Shown here one piece after another: positions 1-10,713 of a stretch of 64,000 nucleotides of DNA. Positions within the stretch are counted from its first letter, which is position 1, and each line of letters opens with the position of its first letter. Under the pieces are notes generated by a model. That model was not told the DNA's origin. It saw only the letters and a program-made list of their open reading frames with translations, and did not search any database. The translations under genes were made by a program, and so were the position numbers. Source of the stretch: Agapetus fuscipes (taxonomy: Eukaryota; Arthropoda; Insecta; Trichoptera; Glossosomatidae); NCBI GenBank assembly GCA_951799405.1, contig OX637332.1, positions 10,173,001 through 10,237,000 of the forward strand, in the 5' to 3' direction.

Positions 1-511
1 ATTAAAAGTGAAGCCACACTTGTATAAAAAAGTGAGAGCTTAGTCAGAATAGCATTGTAGGAATTTGTAACAATAAATACACTGTCTTTATTTCGCACAT
101 TTTACAGTTTTGAGTACAAGTTTTCTTTTAACTAATAATATACAAAAATAGTCCTCTTAATAATGGTGTGATAACATCGAAAGCGCTCGAGGAATACATA
201 ACAAAATTTAATGTGACATTATACATTGAGTTATCAAAGTATTTGTACTTATATAAGTGTGTTTAATGATAAATATGAGTTCTTGTAATTTTGGACTTAT
301 ATAACGTAGACGATTCACTGAAGTCTGAATGTTCATGCTAGGAGATAGTATATAAACAATACGGGCAATATTATGAAATGCATTCATTTATCAATTGTAC
401 AAGTTATCTACCCAATATTTTGATTAAAAAATAGTAAAGTCATGAAGTGTTTAGAAATTTATTTCTTATTATTCATACGAAGAAATAATTTTCTTTTTAC
501 GTCTGTTGTCC
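1..511. other. AT-rich non-coding DNA
   Basis: No reading frame, repeat family or RNA gene that I can support. Presumed intron or 5' flank of the Pdp1-like gene further right. Confidence 0.5.
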
Positions 512-830
512 TGTCAATAGCTTAGTTGGTAGAGTGCTTGCATTCCATGCGATATCCCGGGTTTGAATCCAACCGAGGGTGTCAGAAATGATTTCCCGTT
601 TGAGTGTTTATTTCAAATCTCAAAATAAAATACCTGCAAGGTTTACTGAGCCTCCAAAAGAACTAAGTACCAGTTCCCTCGAGAGCTGGGAAAACCCCAC
701 TTCAAAGGAAGTGGTTGGCGTATGGCCAGCCCCCTTACCTGTAAAAAAAGTAGGTTCACTCGCCACATGCGCCTCCTTCGGGGATAACGCGGCAAAAGTT
801 ACACTATATATGTAGGTCAGTTGCGTTGCG
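512..830 (+). repeat. tRNA-derived SINE, family B
   Basis: The head carries a pol III A box (TAGCTTAGTTGGTAGAG) and a B box (GGGTTTGAATCC). The body follows the shared family order: GGTGTCAGAAATGATTTCCC, then the CCAG..CTC..GAGCTGGG segment, a GAAGTGGTTGGCGTA block, a TTACCTGTAAAA block and the 3' GGGGATAACGCGGCAA end. It recurs at least a dozen times in this window. The head does not close into a tRNA acceptor stem, so it is not a tRNA gene. Confidence 0.8.
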
Positions 831-1599
831 TTTCTTTTTTGTCTCTTCAATGCACGAAAGAGAGATCTAGTGTTCACTGTCCCAGGTTCTTCAAGTTAGA
901 TGATTTCCTTCGACCTGGAGTTCAGCGTCCTTCGATTCTTGCCTGTATGATGAGATGTAAAATTTATGACCAGAAGTTTTCTTGAAATTCGTTGTTAAGT
1001 GCGCCCGAGCTCTTTCGCACTATCGAGACTTAAAAGCAAAGTCTAGCGATTTTTTTAATTATCAAATTTCATGTTCTTGGAAGTGAGACATCTCTGTTAT
1101 CAAAAAGCTATGAAAAAGTATCATAATTAAAGAAGTGAAGACGTTTTTCTTAAAAAGAAAAGTCAGTGCAAGTGTAGGTACTTGAATTTGTGAACTGGAA
1201 AAAAAATGCATAATTTATTCAGGTTTATCAGAGACCAAAATATTAACAACACGGTGATTTTTCAATATTTGGCGAATCATAAATGAAGAAGCTTCCAATC
1301 TTCTTTTACTTTATCTAAAAAAAAACTGTGTTTTGAGTCAGACACGAAATAGGACAAATACATTTTTTTTAATTGAATATTGTATTTGTAATTTACTTAA
1401 AATTGTGTTCAAGCTATGCATATACAAAAAGGTATTTTAGTGTATTTGCCCTTGCCATTAATTACATCGGATTAATGATACATATTTCCTAATTAGAAGC
1501 ACAACGGAAAAATGTTAAATATTCCATTGGAAAGCATGCTTGTGCTCCATTACATTGTATTGTTATATAACTTTATAACAATTATTGTTCTCAATATCT
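831..1599. other. AT-rich non-coding DNA
   Basis: Nothing recognisable. Homopolymer A/T runs and no open frame with coding character. Confidence 0.45.
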
Positions 1600-1795
1600 A
1601 TCTACATCAACCCTTTAAATTACAATTTTTTGCATGCACACAAGCAAAACAGTGTAAGTTCGCAGTTACAAAATAATGGTAATGTGTACTTACAAATTGT
1701 TGCCGACTCTCCCTGAAACAGACGCGACATTGTTAAAGTGAACCAACTTTTACAGTATGGGCACTGGGCAGCCTCTAACAAGCCTATAAGTGATG
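1600..1795 (-). repeat. family A retroposon, degenerate
   Basis: Diverged minus-strand copy. The family landmarks are present in order: GCATGC(C)CACAAGC, the TTCGC..TTACAAA block, CCCTGAAACAG..GACATTG..AAGTGAACCA, TTTTTACAGTATGGG and CCTATAAGT. The AGATT tail is lost. Confidence 0.65.
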
Positions 1796-2733
1796 AAAAT
1801 CGAAAATAAAAAATAAATACAAGACTTATGCAAATAATGACATTTTTGATACTTATATTTTGGAAACAAGAAAACATAAAGTAAACTTTAATTACAGTAT
1901 TGAAATAAATAGTTTTATAATAATTTAGCTTCAGAAGATTTTAATCACATTTCTTTAAAACAAGCCTAGAATTTTTGAATAGAATTTTATTTAATTCACA
2001 TGAAATAATTTTGAAATAAAAGTGATAATAAACATTGTCTTTAAAAAAAATCGATGGGATTTTGGTTCTAAAAATTCCTCTCCTTATAAACGCTCTTAGG
2101 ACGGTATAATCGCTTGTTCACGGGCCTTCTAGAAACTTCTCCGTGCCCGAGGCCGCTCGCGCATTATGCTCGGCTCAATATAATATGCATATGCGAAAAT
2201 AGTTGCTATTATTTAAAGTAAAATAATTAATTTAAATTTGCTGATTTCAAGGCGCGTAGGTACTTGAATTCACCAGTTGTTATAAACACATTTCAGAAGT
2301 TTCTACAATCTTTAATCTATAATCTAAGTTGCAAAGATACATGAACTTTCTAAATTCATATCAAATGCATGCGCACAAACAGACACTTAAGTTTCATAAT
2401 AAAACTTATAAAGATCTTTCTTTTTTAGGTTTATCAAGTTTCCATGTTAGGAAATTCTTCCTCAAACTTATTTTTTTCCTAGGTTTTTTAAAAATACCCC
2501 ATATAAGTAATATAGTTTGTTTTTTGGATCCATTAGGAAACTTTTTTTGTTCATAGAAATAAAAGTGGTTCATCCAAATTTAATTGCTTTAATTATGTTT
2601 TTTTTTTAAATATTTAAACTTATTTGATCGTGTTTTGTAGTTCTTTTTGTGAAGCTTTTTACATTCTCAGTTACCAAAATACTACCCGATATAACTTAAT
2701 CAACTTAATAAATATTTTTAAATTAAATTCCTT
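1796..2733. other. non-coding DNA with a GC-richer patch at 2,080-2,170
   Basis: Mostly AT-rich. The patch near 2.1 kb has several CpGs, TATA-like strings on both sides and a heat-shock-element-like site. No exon could be supported. Confidence 0.4.
2126..2140. promoter_or_regulatory. heat-shock-element-like site
   Basis: Three alternating pentamer cores, TTC-2-GAA-2-TTC, have the exact spacing recognised by HSF. They lie in a CpG-richer patch with TATAAA-like strings about 35 bp upstream. The match is to the consensus only; such a site can occur by chance in 64 kb, and no gene start is visible next to it. Confidence 0.3.
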
Positions 2734-2940
2734 AACTTATACGTTAGAAGTTTCCACCCAAACTGTAAAAATGCCCCTCTTTGCCAATGTCAACCCTGTG
2801 TCAGGGTAGGTGGGAAATATTTGCAAGGTGTATGTTCATTTGAGATTTGAATTTTTATTTTATGATTGCACATTAAAAATATGTAACCGTGAACTTACGC
2901 GTGTATGTTTGTGGGTTTGCATAATATTTTAAGTGCATGT
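2734..2940 (+). repeat. family A retroposon
   Basis: Plus-strand copy with the internal blocks CTGTAAAAATG, TTTGCCAATGTC, CCTGTGTCAGGG, TATGTTCATTTGAG, CGTGAACTTACGCGTG and GTGGG..GCAT. The 5' end and AGATT tail are eroded. Confidence 0.65.
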
Positions 2941-3916
2941 AATGTTATCAATTGTTTTGTATTTGTCAGTTTTTTGTTCTCCCGTCTCGTTCTTTTTAAT
3001 TCTTTGACTCAAAAATTAACAAATTTCATATAAAATACACACAACTTATTATTGAATAGCTTTGAAATATATATTATGGAAAGAGTCATTATTTGTTACC
3101 CAAAGATAAAGATTCTCCTAAATTGTTATTAAGGAATTAAAAAAAATAACAATAAAAGTTATATTAAACAATAAAGCAAAGTTGTTTTTTTTAGTACTTA
3201 AAAATAAAAACAAATAATAACATCGTTTGATAATTGTCTTTCCACAGCGTTTCATAAAAATCTTTAAAAAGATTGATATATTATAGATTACAGTTGATTT
3301 TTTTTTTGCGCCAGATGGCCGGATCGCATTCGGACAATTGTTGGGCACAACTGTCTCAGTGGGCCTTACTGCCGATTTGTAAGCGGCCCGAAACAAAAAG
3401 AAAGTAAACTTGTTTAGAAAAGTTAAAGGGGCAGAATTCAGATTTCACTTTCACTTTCCTGCTTGATAAATGCCATGAACACGAAATCAGCCGTGGCCCG
3501 CTATACCACCAGCCACATCTATAAACTAACACCTATTATAGACGCAACACGCTTTATTTTCTTATTGTTATTCATTTTTTTTGTTTTTTTTTTCATACAT
3601 CTCCTTTGTATTATTTAAGCCTTCAAAATAATTATGTTTCTATTTTTTTTTTATAATTCAATGCAACGATAACTATTTCCTCACTTAAAGTAAATGAATA
3701 AATTAAAATGGAGTTCTGCAAAGTTTCTGCCGAAATATTTCATAAGATTTACTTAATTTGTATTTTTTTTCTTAATAACTAATGACATTCTTGATTGTTC
3801 TTTTTACTAAGTTAAAGACATTAATTTTAATGTTACGATAAATGTCTTATTCCTTAAAAAATACTTATGTTGTATTTTATAATAAGTATTAATTTTTTCT
3901 CTCCCTTTCTTTATGA
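2941..3916. other. AT-rich non-coding DNA
   Basis: No supported gene. A short GC-richer segment at 3,305-3,400 (CGCCAGATGGCCGG..) is unexplained. The rest is low-complexity A/T sequence. Confidence 0.4.
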
Positions 3917-4166
3917 TCTATAATAATCTATAATCTAAGTTGCAAGGATATATTCATTTAAAGCTCTCAGATGTATGCCCACAAACAAGTGTAGTTCGCG
4001 CTTACAAATGCTGAATGTGTACTTACAAATAAAATCCAAACCTCAAATGAACATAAGCCCCACAACTTTTGCCGACCTTCCCTGAAACAGGGGTGACATT
4101 GGCAAAGTGAACCATTTTTTACAGTATGGGTGGTCAGCCTCATACCGACCTATAAGTCAAGGAATA
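3917..4166 (-). repeat. family A module at the 3' end of a LINE
   Basis: A full family A block in minus orientation, beginning with the TCTATAATCTAAGTTGCAAGG tail complement and ending at CCTATAAGTCAAGGAAT. It continues without a break into the LINE fragment to its right, with the same junction as at 18,750-19,540. The module is therefore the 3' terminal part of that LINE. Confidence 0.75.
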
Positions 4167-4520
4167 TGAATAATAAATTACATTTAAATATAAAAAAAAA
4201 AAAAAACAAAACCTTACAAAGAAATCTATACAAAAAAAAGTCAAAAATTTCCTATGCAAAAAATGTAGCAAATGAATACACCAACATTAGAAATCAACAT
4301 TGCAGATTAGCCGCCACTTCTTCCTGTCCTTGCATACTTCTTTCATTTCATCCAGAGTCATAACCTTTTTCATACAAGTCCTCCTTTTATTATGACTCTG
4401 GATATCCCATTCATTCGCTATTTCAGAGATTTGATCCTTCCATACTTTTCTCGGTCTTCCTCTACCACGACATCCATGATGATGTATCAATATTCTAATG
4501 AACATCCAGTAGTACATTGC
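4167..4520 (-). pseudogene. non-LTR retrotransposon RT C-terminal remnant
   Basis: The minus-strand frame (stop near 4,287) encodes the very C terminus of a LINE polyprotein: GRGRPRKVWKDQI, then a Cys/Lys-rich tail ending KKWRLICNVDF. A basic GRPRK-W-D-I segment after the reverse transcriptase is typical of RTE/Jockey-type LINEs. About 130 bp of 3' UTR separate the stop from the family A module. The 5' end is truncated near 4,480-4,520. The fragment nearly matches the longer copy at 19,114-19,540. Confidence 0.75.
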
Positions 4521-5735
4521 ATTTGCATTTCAATATCAGGATATTGTATTACTTCTTTTATTTTTACAGTATTTTCGTTTTCTTCATTTATTTATATTTA
4601 TTTCTTGTCTTGTTTTTTATTGGTTCTCGGATCTAAAGATCTTTTTTGGCAGAAATTTTAAGATTTTTTTTTTTGCACGTTAAACTTGTTATTTGTTTTA
4701 TTTTTGTCAGTTTTTGTTCTCCCGTCTCGTTTACTTTTAATCATTAAAAAAATAAATCAACACATTGCATATAATAAACATAAAACTTATTAATTTATCC
4801 TATTTTTTAAATATTTTTATTTATTAGCTTTGGTTCAATGATTAACTTTTTTCTTCATTATTTTTACGCCAGATCGGAAAACGTGACAAGATGTTAAATG
4901 TGATTTTACCAACCGCATTAGAATAAATATTATTATTTAATATAACTGATTGTTCTAATATCGTTGAATATTGATGATGAGTTAGTGATGCATAAAACAA
5001 ATGAGGTTTGACAAACAATAAATTTAAGAGAAAATAGGAAACAAATAGGAAACAAATAGGATAAAAATTGTTTTCAAGCAATCGTCTTTTTGCCTTTTTA
5101 AAAACTTTTTCTGCACTTCAAATTATTAAAGTTTGATTAAACAGTATTTTGGTATCTTATATTTTTTGTTAGAGAATTTACCTTCAATATCACTTGAATT
5201 CAATGAATATCGAATTATATTATTAAATGCTAATATAACAAATAACAACTAGAATCCAGACTCAAGTTGATAGCTCAATAATTCAGCATTTGCTTTTTAA
5301 CCATAGACTTGGGTTCTTAAACCAAAGAAGTAATTTCTTACTTGAGGAAAAATATTTTTGAAATGACGTGTCCTTGATTTATGATTTAAAAAATGGTGAT
5401 TAAATGTTGAGAAAAATAAAGTAAAAATGTGTAAACAACAACTTAAAAAGCAGTGGAGAATTTTTAAGGATCTGTCGAAATTTTTTGAAATATTGCTTGG
5501 CAGTGTAATAAATTATGTAAACAAGTAATGGAATTATTATTATATTTTCTTATATTTATTTGAAGGTGCTCAGTGTTGATTATAAATGATTTGGACTTTG
5601 TGTGCACTTATTTGATTTTGTGAACTTCAATAGTGCGAGCACTAGACATAATTCTACATCACTATCAGTATTTTGTATTTAATTACAAAGACACTTACAT
5701 AGGTGATAAACAACATTTCACTTTACATTATTTTG
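4521..5735. other. AT-rich non-coding DNA
   Basis: No gene seen. A short duplication of AAACAAATAGGA occurs near 5,040-5,060. Confidence 0.4.
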
Positions 5736-6090
5736 CTCTAGGAAAGTGTTGTTTCGGCAATGGACTCAGCACATGAGACAATTTTGTGACGTCACTCGGC
5801 CGGGTTACTAAGAAATATTTAGGCAATATTTATAAGGCAGACAAATATTTTGTTATCACTATTTACAGAATTCTACGAAGTTTGTCCTTTTTAGTTTAAA
5901 GCCGCCTTACTATTTGTTCGTGTTCTCACAGTACAATAAGGTCGGAACATTTTTAAATTTTGAACTTTTTCTCAACGAGCAAATGTCTGTCTTGTACCGA
6001 TATCAAAATATTTGCATGCTTTTTCCCTAGCAACTCGGCTGGGTGATGACACAATATTGTCTATTCCAATTCACGTAGGTACGGACCTCA
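5736..6090. repeat. foldback MITE-like element, family D
   Basis: The left arm (ACAATTTTGTGACGTCACTC, then GGCCGGGTTACTA) is inverted and diverged on the right (CTAGCAACTCGGCTGGGTGA, then TGACACAATATTGT). The interior carries CGAGCAAATGTCTGTCTTGTA. The same arm or interior recurs at 16.3, 21.2, 51.95 and 52.5 kb, so this is a dispersed DNA-transposon-like family. Confidence 0.5.
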
Positions 6091-6442
6091 TTTACGTGAA
6101 GTCAACAAATATCGTAAATTTAAAGCTACAAAATTATTTTGTTGTAAAAGTTCTGGCGACAATACTAAAAATTGGATCTAGTTTTCTTTATGCGCAGCAC
6201 CTTTTGTAGATAGAAGTTCTTTTTGTGTGTATAGTCTGTTTTCTTTTGAAGTTTTCCGAAGGGAATAGAGTATTACATAAGACACTTCCATGATTTTCCC
6301 TTCTCCCAAAGGAGAGATTGCTTATTTCTGTCAAGGCTAAAGAATAATTTTCTCTGTGGCCTAATTTTTATTGGTAAAACGGGTAGTCAAGTTAATCAAT
6401 CTAAAATATTTTATTGAGTTACGTAATCCCTGATACTGTACG

Positions 6443-6530
6443 GGTCGATGAGTCAGTTGGTAGAACGCTTGCGTTGTTGAAGAAGGGTGTCAGAAAATGA
6501 TTTCGATATTTATTTCAAGACTAAAGTTTT
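6443..6530 (+). repeat. family B SINE, 5' fragment
   Basis: An A-box-like GTCGATGAGTCAGTTGGTAG and GGGTGTCAGAAAATGATTTC remain. The B-box region is deleted and the body is missing. Confidence 0.6.
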
Positions 6531-6537
6531 TATTTGT

Positions 6538-6790
6538 ATTCCTTGACTTATAGATTGGTATGAAGCAGAGCCATACTGTAAAACATGAATCACTTTACCG
6601 ATGCCTACCCTGTATCAGGGAAGGTCGGCAAAAGTTGCAGGACGTAGGTTCATTGAGGTTTGGATTTTATTTGTAAGTACACATTCAGCCTTTGTAAGCG
6701 CGAACTACACGTGTTGGTTTGTGGGCATACATCTGAGAGCTTTAAATGAATATTATATCCTTGCAACTTAGATTATAGATTATTATATTA
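6538..6790 (+). repeat. family A retroposon, near full length
   Basis: It starts at TTCCTTGACTTATAG and ends TTGCAACTTAGATTATAGATT. It has all internal blocks, including GCGCGAACTACACGTG with an exact CACGTG at 6,708-6,713. Confidence 0.8.
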
Positions 6791-7280
6791 TTATAGAAGA
6801 AAATGGATATTATATTTCAACATGGGATGCACATATTTTGCCTATGTTAACTTAAATAACAACCATACGATAATTTCCATACACTTACAAATTAATCTTT
6901 AGAGATTTAGTATAAATACTTACTACATATTTAGGCTTTTGCCTTTAGCGTGCTTAGCTCCTCTTGGGGTGGCTAGTGCCACTAAACGGCACAATATAAA
7001 ATTGTCCAAGTAATTATTATTGTTATTGTTATTGAGACCCCTTAGGTTTGCCTTGACTGCTAGATTCTCTATTTCCCCGGGTTATCTTGGTGATGTGATA
7101 AGTAAAGTAACGCGTAATAATGGGCAACAATAATAACAGCTGAAATTTACTTACTGCTAGTACATAATTGAGATTACGTTCTTATTCAACAATTAGTCCA
7201 CAACATTACAACGTGTTTCAGTAAGTACAAATAAGATGATGATTCACGGGGTAAAGGTTCTAGAGACAAAACAAGGAAAG
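6791..7280. other. non-coding DNA
   Basis: Includes an odd GC-richer stretch at 6,940-7,000 (CCTCTTGGGGTGGCTAGTGCC and nearby) followed by short (TTATTG) repeats. No family assignment is possible. Confidence 0.4.
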
Positions 7281-7545
7281 TTGATCGGTCTCTGGTCTAG
7301 TGGTTTTAACACTACCGACTTGTATTCCAGAGGTCGTAGTTTCTTTTATCGGCGGAGCAAAAAAATCCTTTGATTTTCAAAATATGCTCTTATAGCTGGG
7401 TTGAAAAATTCAAATGCTTCACTAAAGACAGGTCACAAAAATCCTTCAAGCCTTGCAGTCTTGCTTGTGTAATTGTCGATTTTTATAGCGACGACCAAGC
7501 TTGCAGAGGGCTCTTGAGCTCACCAAATAAATCATTTTTTTTATA
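7281..7545 (+). repeat. tRNA-derived SINE, family C
   Basis: The head GATCGGTCTCTGGTCTAGTGG is tRNA-like. It is followed by the family C body: GGCGGAGCA, TTTCAAAATATGCTC, GCTGGGTTGAAAAATTCA, AAAGACAGGTCAC and GGCTCTTGAG. The B box is mutated. Confidence 0.7.
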
Positions 7546-7554
7546 AATATTTAT

Positions 7555-7795
7555 ATAGGTTGGTATGAGGCTCACCACCCATACTGTAAAAATGGTTCAC
7601 TTTGCCAATGTCACCCCTGTTTCAGGGAAGGTCGGCAAAAGTTGCGGGGCTTATGTTCATTTGAGTTTGGATTTTATTTGTAAGTACACGATCAGCATTT
7701 GTAAGCGCGAACTACACGTGTTTGTATGTGTGCATACATCTGAGAGCTTTGAATGAATATATCCTTGCAACTTAGATTATAGATTATAGATTACA
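7555..7795 (+). repeat. family A retroposon
   Basis: Well-preserved copy from AGGTTGGTATGAGGC to the TTAGATTATAGATTATAGATT tail. Carries CACGTG at 7,715-7,720. It lies directly behind the family C copy. Confidence 0.8.
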
Positions 7796-7929
7796 GATCA
7801 ACCTGTTTATAAATACATATTTCATTAGGTCAGCCTTATATTATACTTTTTCATCCACTGATTATAAAGGTAGATAGAAAGCAATAAAACATGTCTAAAT
7901 GCAGCTCCAGATTCAAAAAAATTATCTTC

Positions 7930-8178
7930 TAGTGGGACTCACACCTCAACAGTCCTCTGCGAACTGGATCGCCGTTATAGAAAGCGCCATTTACACAAGC
8001 ATGACCCAGTTGCTATACAGTTGGATGAACCTTTAGTGACCAGTCTTTTGTTGAAACTAGCAAAGAGCATATCATGTTGAAAATAAAACGATATAATTTT
8101 TGTACTTCGCCTGGAATCAAATTCACGAGTCATAAGTCTTTCGTGTTTACCACTAGATTACATACCAGTCTTTCATGT
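7930..8178 (-). repeat. family C SINE
   Basis: Minus-strand copy. The tail is at the left (CCTCTGCGA..CGCCATTT), then CCAGTTGCTATACAG and GACCAGTCTTTTGTTG. The head is at the right with a degraded B box (GGAATCAAATTCAC) and A box (ACCACTAGATTAC). Confidence 0.7.
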
Positions 8179-8440
8179 GAAGGCTGAGTAAGCGTTGTCC
8201 CATCTGTGCTTTGGGTCTGGGTCTTGCTAAAGCAATGGCGCTTTTCATTACTGCAATGAAGCTTGCAGAGGGCTCTTGACCAACCTATAAGTCAAGAAAA
8301 TAGTACCTTCGTATAATCTAAGATATTTTTTACCATTACAGATCATAGTCAATCGGACAGTCTGCAAATTTTCGAATCCATCACCTGTGAAAATAAATGG
8401 GTTCCACTTGCTGCATTTTAGGATTGCGCTAGCAGTGCTG
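8179..8440. repeat. mixed fragments of SINE families B and C
   Basis: Pieces of both SINE bodies are recognisable: AGGCTGAGTAA and AAAATAAATGGGTTCCA from family B, GGGTCTTGCT and AGAGGGCTCTTGA from family C. Their order is scrambled, which suggests successive insertions and deletions. Confidence 0.45.
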
Positions 8441-8625
8441 GGTGAGCAACACCAGGCTGGTACCCGATACTCTGCGGCAGATATCGGCAGTTCTGGCCGC
8501 GGCGATGGCGATTGATATTTCCCCCGTTGCGCCGCGACTTCCGCGTCCCCTCCACCGCGGGGCTCCGCTTTCTCCGGCGCGGAACTGCGCGCGGGCCTAC
8601 GCCGATCGTTAACTGCTTTACAGAG
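8441..8625. promoter_or_regulatory. CpG-rich patch, function unknown
   Basis: About 185 bp is strikingly G+C and CpG rich (GGCCGCGGCG, CCACCGCGGGGCTCCG, GCGCGGAACTGCGCGCGGG) inside AT-rich DNA. Plus and minus frames are open for only 30-130 codons and resemble no protein I know. It could be a promoter or untranslated first exon of the host gene, or a fragment of a GC-rich mobile element. Confidence 0.3.
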
Positions 8626-8724
8626 AGGCATTAACAACAGAAAGGATCGATTTCACGCCGTCAATATGTATCTCTGCAGGAGTGCGGATCCATATCCATA
8701 CGAAACAGTAATAACAGCAACAAC

Positions 8725-9025
8725 AAGTGTAACTTCTTGCCGCGTTATACCCGAAGGGGTCGCATGTGGCGCGTTGAACCTATTTATTTCTACAGGTAAG
8801 GGGGCTGGCCTTACGCCAACCACTTCGGTTAAAGTGGGGGTTTCTCAGCTCCCGAGAGGGCTGGTACACATTTCTTGTGAAGGCTTAGTAAACCTTGCCG
8901 TTATTTTATTTTGGGGTTTGAAATAAACGCCGAAACGGGAAATCATTTCTGACACCCTCGGTGGGATTCGAACCCGAGCTCACGGCATGGAATGCAAGCA
9001 CTCCACCAACTGAGCTATCGACCGG
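8725..9025 (-). repeat. family B SINE, full length
   Basis: Minus-strand copy from TGTAACTTCTTGCCGCGTTA to the head complement GAGCTATCGACCGG. The B box reads GGTTCGAATCCC and the A box TAGCTCAGTTGGTGGAG on the minus strand. Confidence 0.85.
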
Positions 9026-9118
9026 TGATAATGATAATAAAATAAATAATAATGATAATAAACATCTACATACCAGCCTAGTCACGCGGTGGCTGCAATA
9101 CGTGACCAGGGCTGGAAG

Positions 9119-9537
9119 TCTCATCCCTACGGTAATTCTTACCTACCGAATATCGGTAATATTTGTATGAAGACCTGACTTTCTTGACTGATTCCTTGAC
9201 TTATAGATTGGTATAAGGCTGACCACCCATACTGTAATAAAATGGTTCACTTTGCCTATGTCACCCCTGTGTCAGGGAAAGTCGGCAAAAGTTGTAGGGC
9301 TTATGTTCATTTGAGGTTTGGATTTTATTTGTAGGTACACATTCAGCATGTGTAAGCGCGAACTACACGTGTTTGTTTGTGGGCATGCATTTGAGAACTT
9401 TCAATGAATATATCCTTGCAACTTAGATTATAGATTACAGACCTGTCAATCCAAGATGGCCGCAAGAGAGCAGCTGATAAGTCTTCATATAAATATCACC
9501 AATATTCGGTAGGTAAGAATTACCGTGGTGATGAGAT
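9119..9537. repeat. foldback MITE interrupted by family A
   Basis: A 56-bp arm (9,119-9,174, containing GGTAATTCTTACCTACCGAA) returns inverted at 9,481-9,537. The space between the arms is largely a family A copy, so the retroposon probably landed in the loop of an older foldback element. Confidence 0.6.
9190..9445 (+). repeat. family A retroposon, full length
   Basis: Starts GATTCCTTGACTTATAG and ends CTTAGATTATAGATTACAG. Internal CACGTG at 9,366-9,371. Nested inside the foldback element. Confidence 0.85.
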
Positions 9538-9637
9538 TACGCTGTTATAAAAATTTACAAATGCAGAGTAAACCTTGATTTAAAAAAAAATGTTATACGT
9601 ATAAAACGCAAGCAAGAAGACATTAAAAACGCAACTT

Positions 9638-9921
9638 AGCTACACATATATTGTAAGTAACTTCTTGCCGCGTTATCCCCGAAGTTTTCGCATGTGGCGA
9701 GTGGATCCTATTTATTTTTACACGTAAGCGGTCGCCAATATTTCAGTTTCGGCATTCATTTCTTCTGAAGTCGAGCAAACCTTGTCGGTATTTTATTTTG
9801 CGTTTGAAATAAATACCGAAACGGGAAATCATTTTTGACACCCTCAGCGGGATTCGAACCGTAGCTTACGGCATGGAATGAAAGCACTTTACCAACCGCT
9901 TTATTGACCGGTGTATCGACC
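9638..9921 (-). repeat. family B SINE, diverged
   Basis: Minus-strand copy with GTAACTTCTTGCCGCGTTAT at the left and the TTGACACCCTC..GGGATTCGAAC head complement at the right. An internal deletion removes part of the CCAGCTC..GAGCTGG region. Confidence 0.75.
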
Positions 9922-10461
9922 GGGAGCATTGATAAAAAATAAATCTTCATTTTTAAAAAAGATAGGAGGAGATAAAAAAAGGAGGGGAAAAAATGCTAAA
10001 CAAATCTTACGCCATGGGGAAAAATAGCTAAACCAAAAAATACTTAATTCAATACCTACAAATGCTCAGGCGGAACATGCTTTTAACCTTTTTATATTTT
10101 GTTTCTTTTTTATTTTGAATAACTTTACCAAGTACCTACTGAGCTACTTTTTTACATGATTTCTTCACTGAAAGTTATTTATTTAAGCGATGATGAATAC
10201 CGTCCATATATTTTTACGGCCTGGCTTATCAGGATCTAATGTTTAGTTAAAAAAAAAACAATACTTTAATTACTCTTAGCCTTAAGGGATAACCTGAAAG
10301 GTTAGGTATAGGCCTTTTTTATAAACAATAATATGAAATATTGTCTTTGCAATACAGAAAAAAATGCATGGATATAATAAAACAAAGGTTCGACTATAAT
10401 TGTATTTAATTTTTTTTTTCTTAAACGTAGTTTTAGATTTTTTTATTTTATTTTAAATAAA
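9922..10461. other. AT-rich non-coding DNA
   Basis: No gene or clear repeat. Long A/T runs. Confidence 0.4.
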
Positions 10462-10713
10462 ATGAATTTTCACTGTGTGAATACACAGACCCTACAAAAC
10501 TATAATTGTATTGCATGTTCTTGCGAAAAAAAAACTCAAAAAAGTTTTATTGTTCATGTGACATCAGTAACTTCCATTATTTTGCCAAGTATAGGAATAC
10601 GACTTGTGAATTGTGGTTCGAAGTTAAAAAAACTGCGAACACTTTCTCGGAGGCAGAAACGAGTTAAGTACCTGCACTTAAAATCTTTCAGTGTTTACTT
10701 ACTATGTATTTAG
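10462..10713 (+). pseudogene. Penelope-like fragment, MNFHCVN reading frame
   Basis: An 83-codon frame begins MNFHCVNTQTLQN and has a Cys-rich stretch (CIACSCEKK). Its first dozen residues match three other starts in the window: minus strand from 43,165, plus strand from 58,771, minus strand from 60,592. Those three lie behind hammerhead-like motifs; none is visible upstream here. I infer a truncated retroelement leader or ORF start. The second half does not match the other copies and may be unrelated sequence. Confidence 0.4.

Noticed and set aside
8248..8637. 129-codon minus-strand frame as a gene
   Set aside because: It runs from SINE fragments into CpG-rich DNA and has no domain or codon signature. 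GC-rich sequence favours chance open frames.
8945..9025. tRNA gene (minus strand) with intact A and B boxes
   Set aside because: No acceptor-stem closure or proper 3' half. The same head recurs in over ten SINE copies, so it is the tRNA-derived head of family B.
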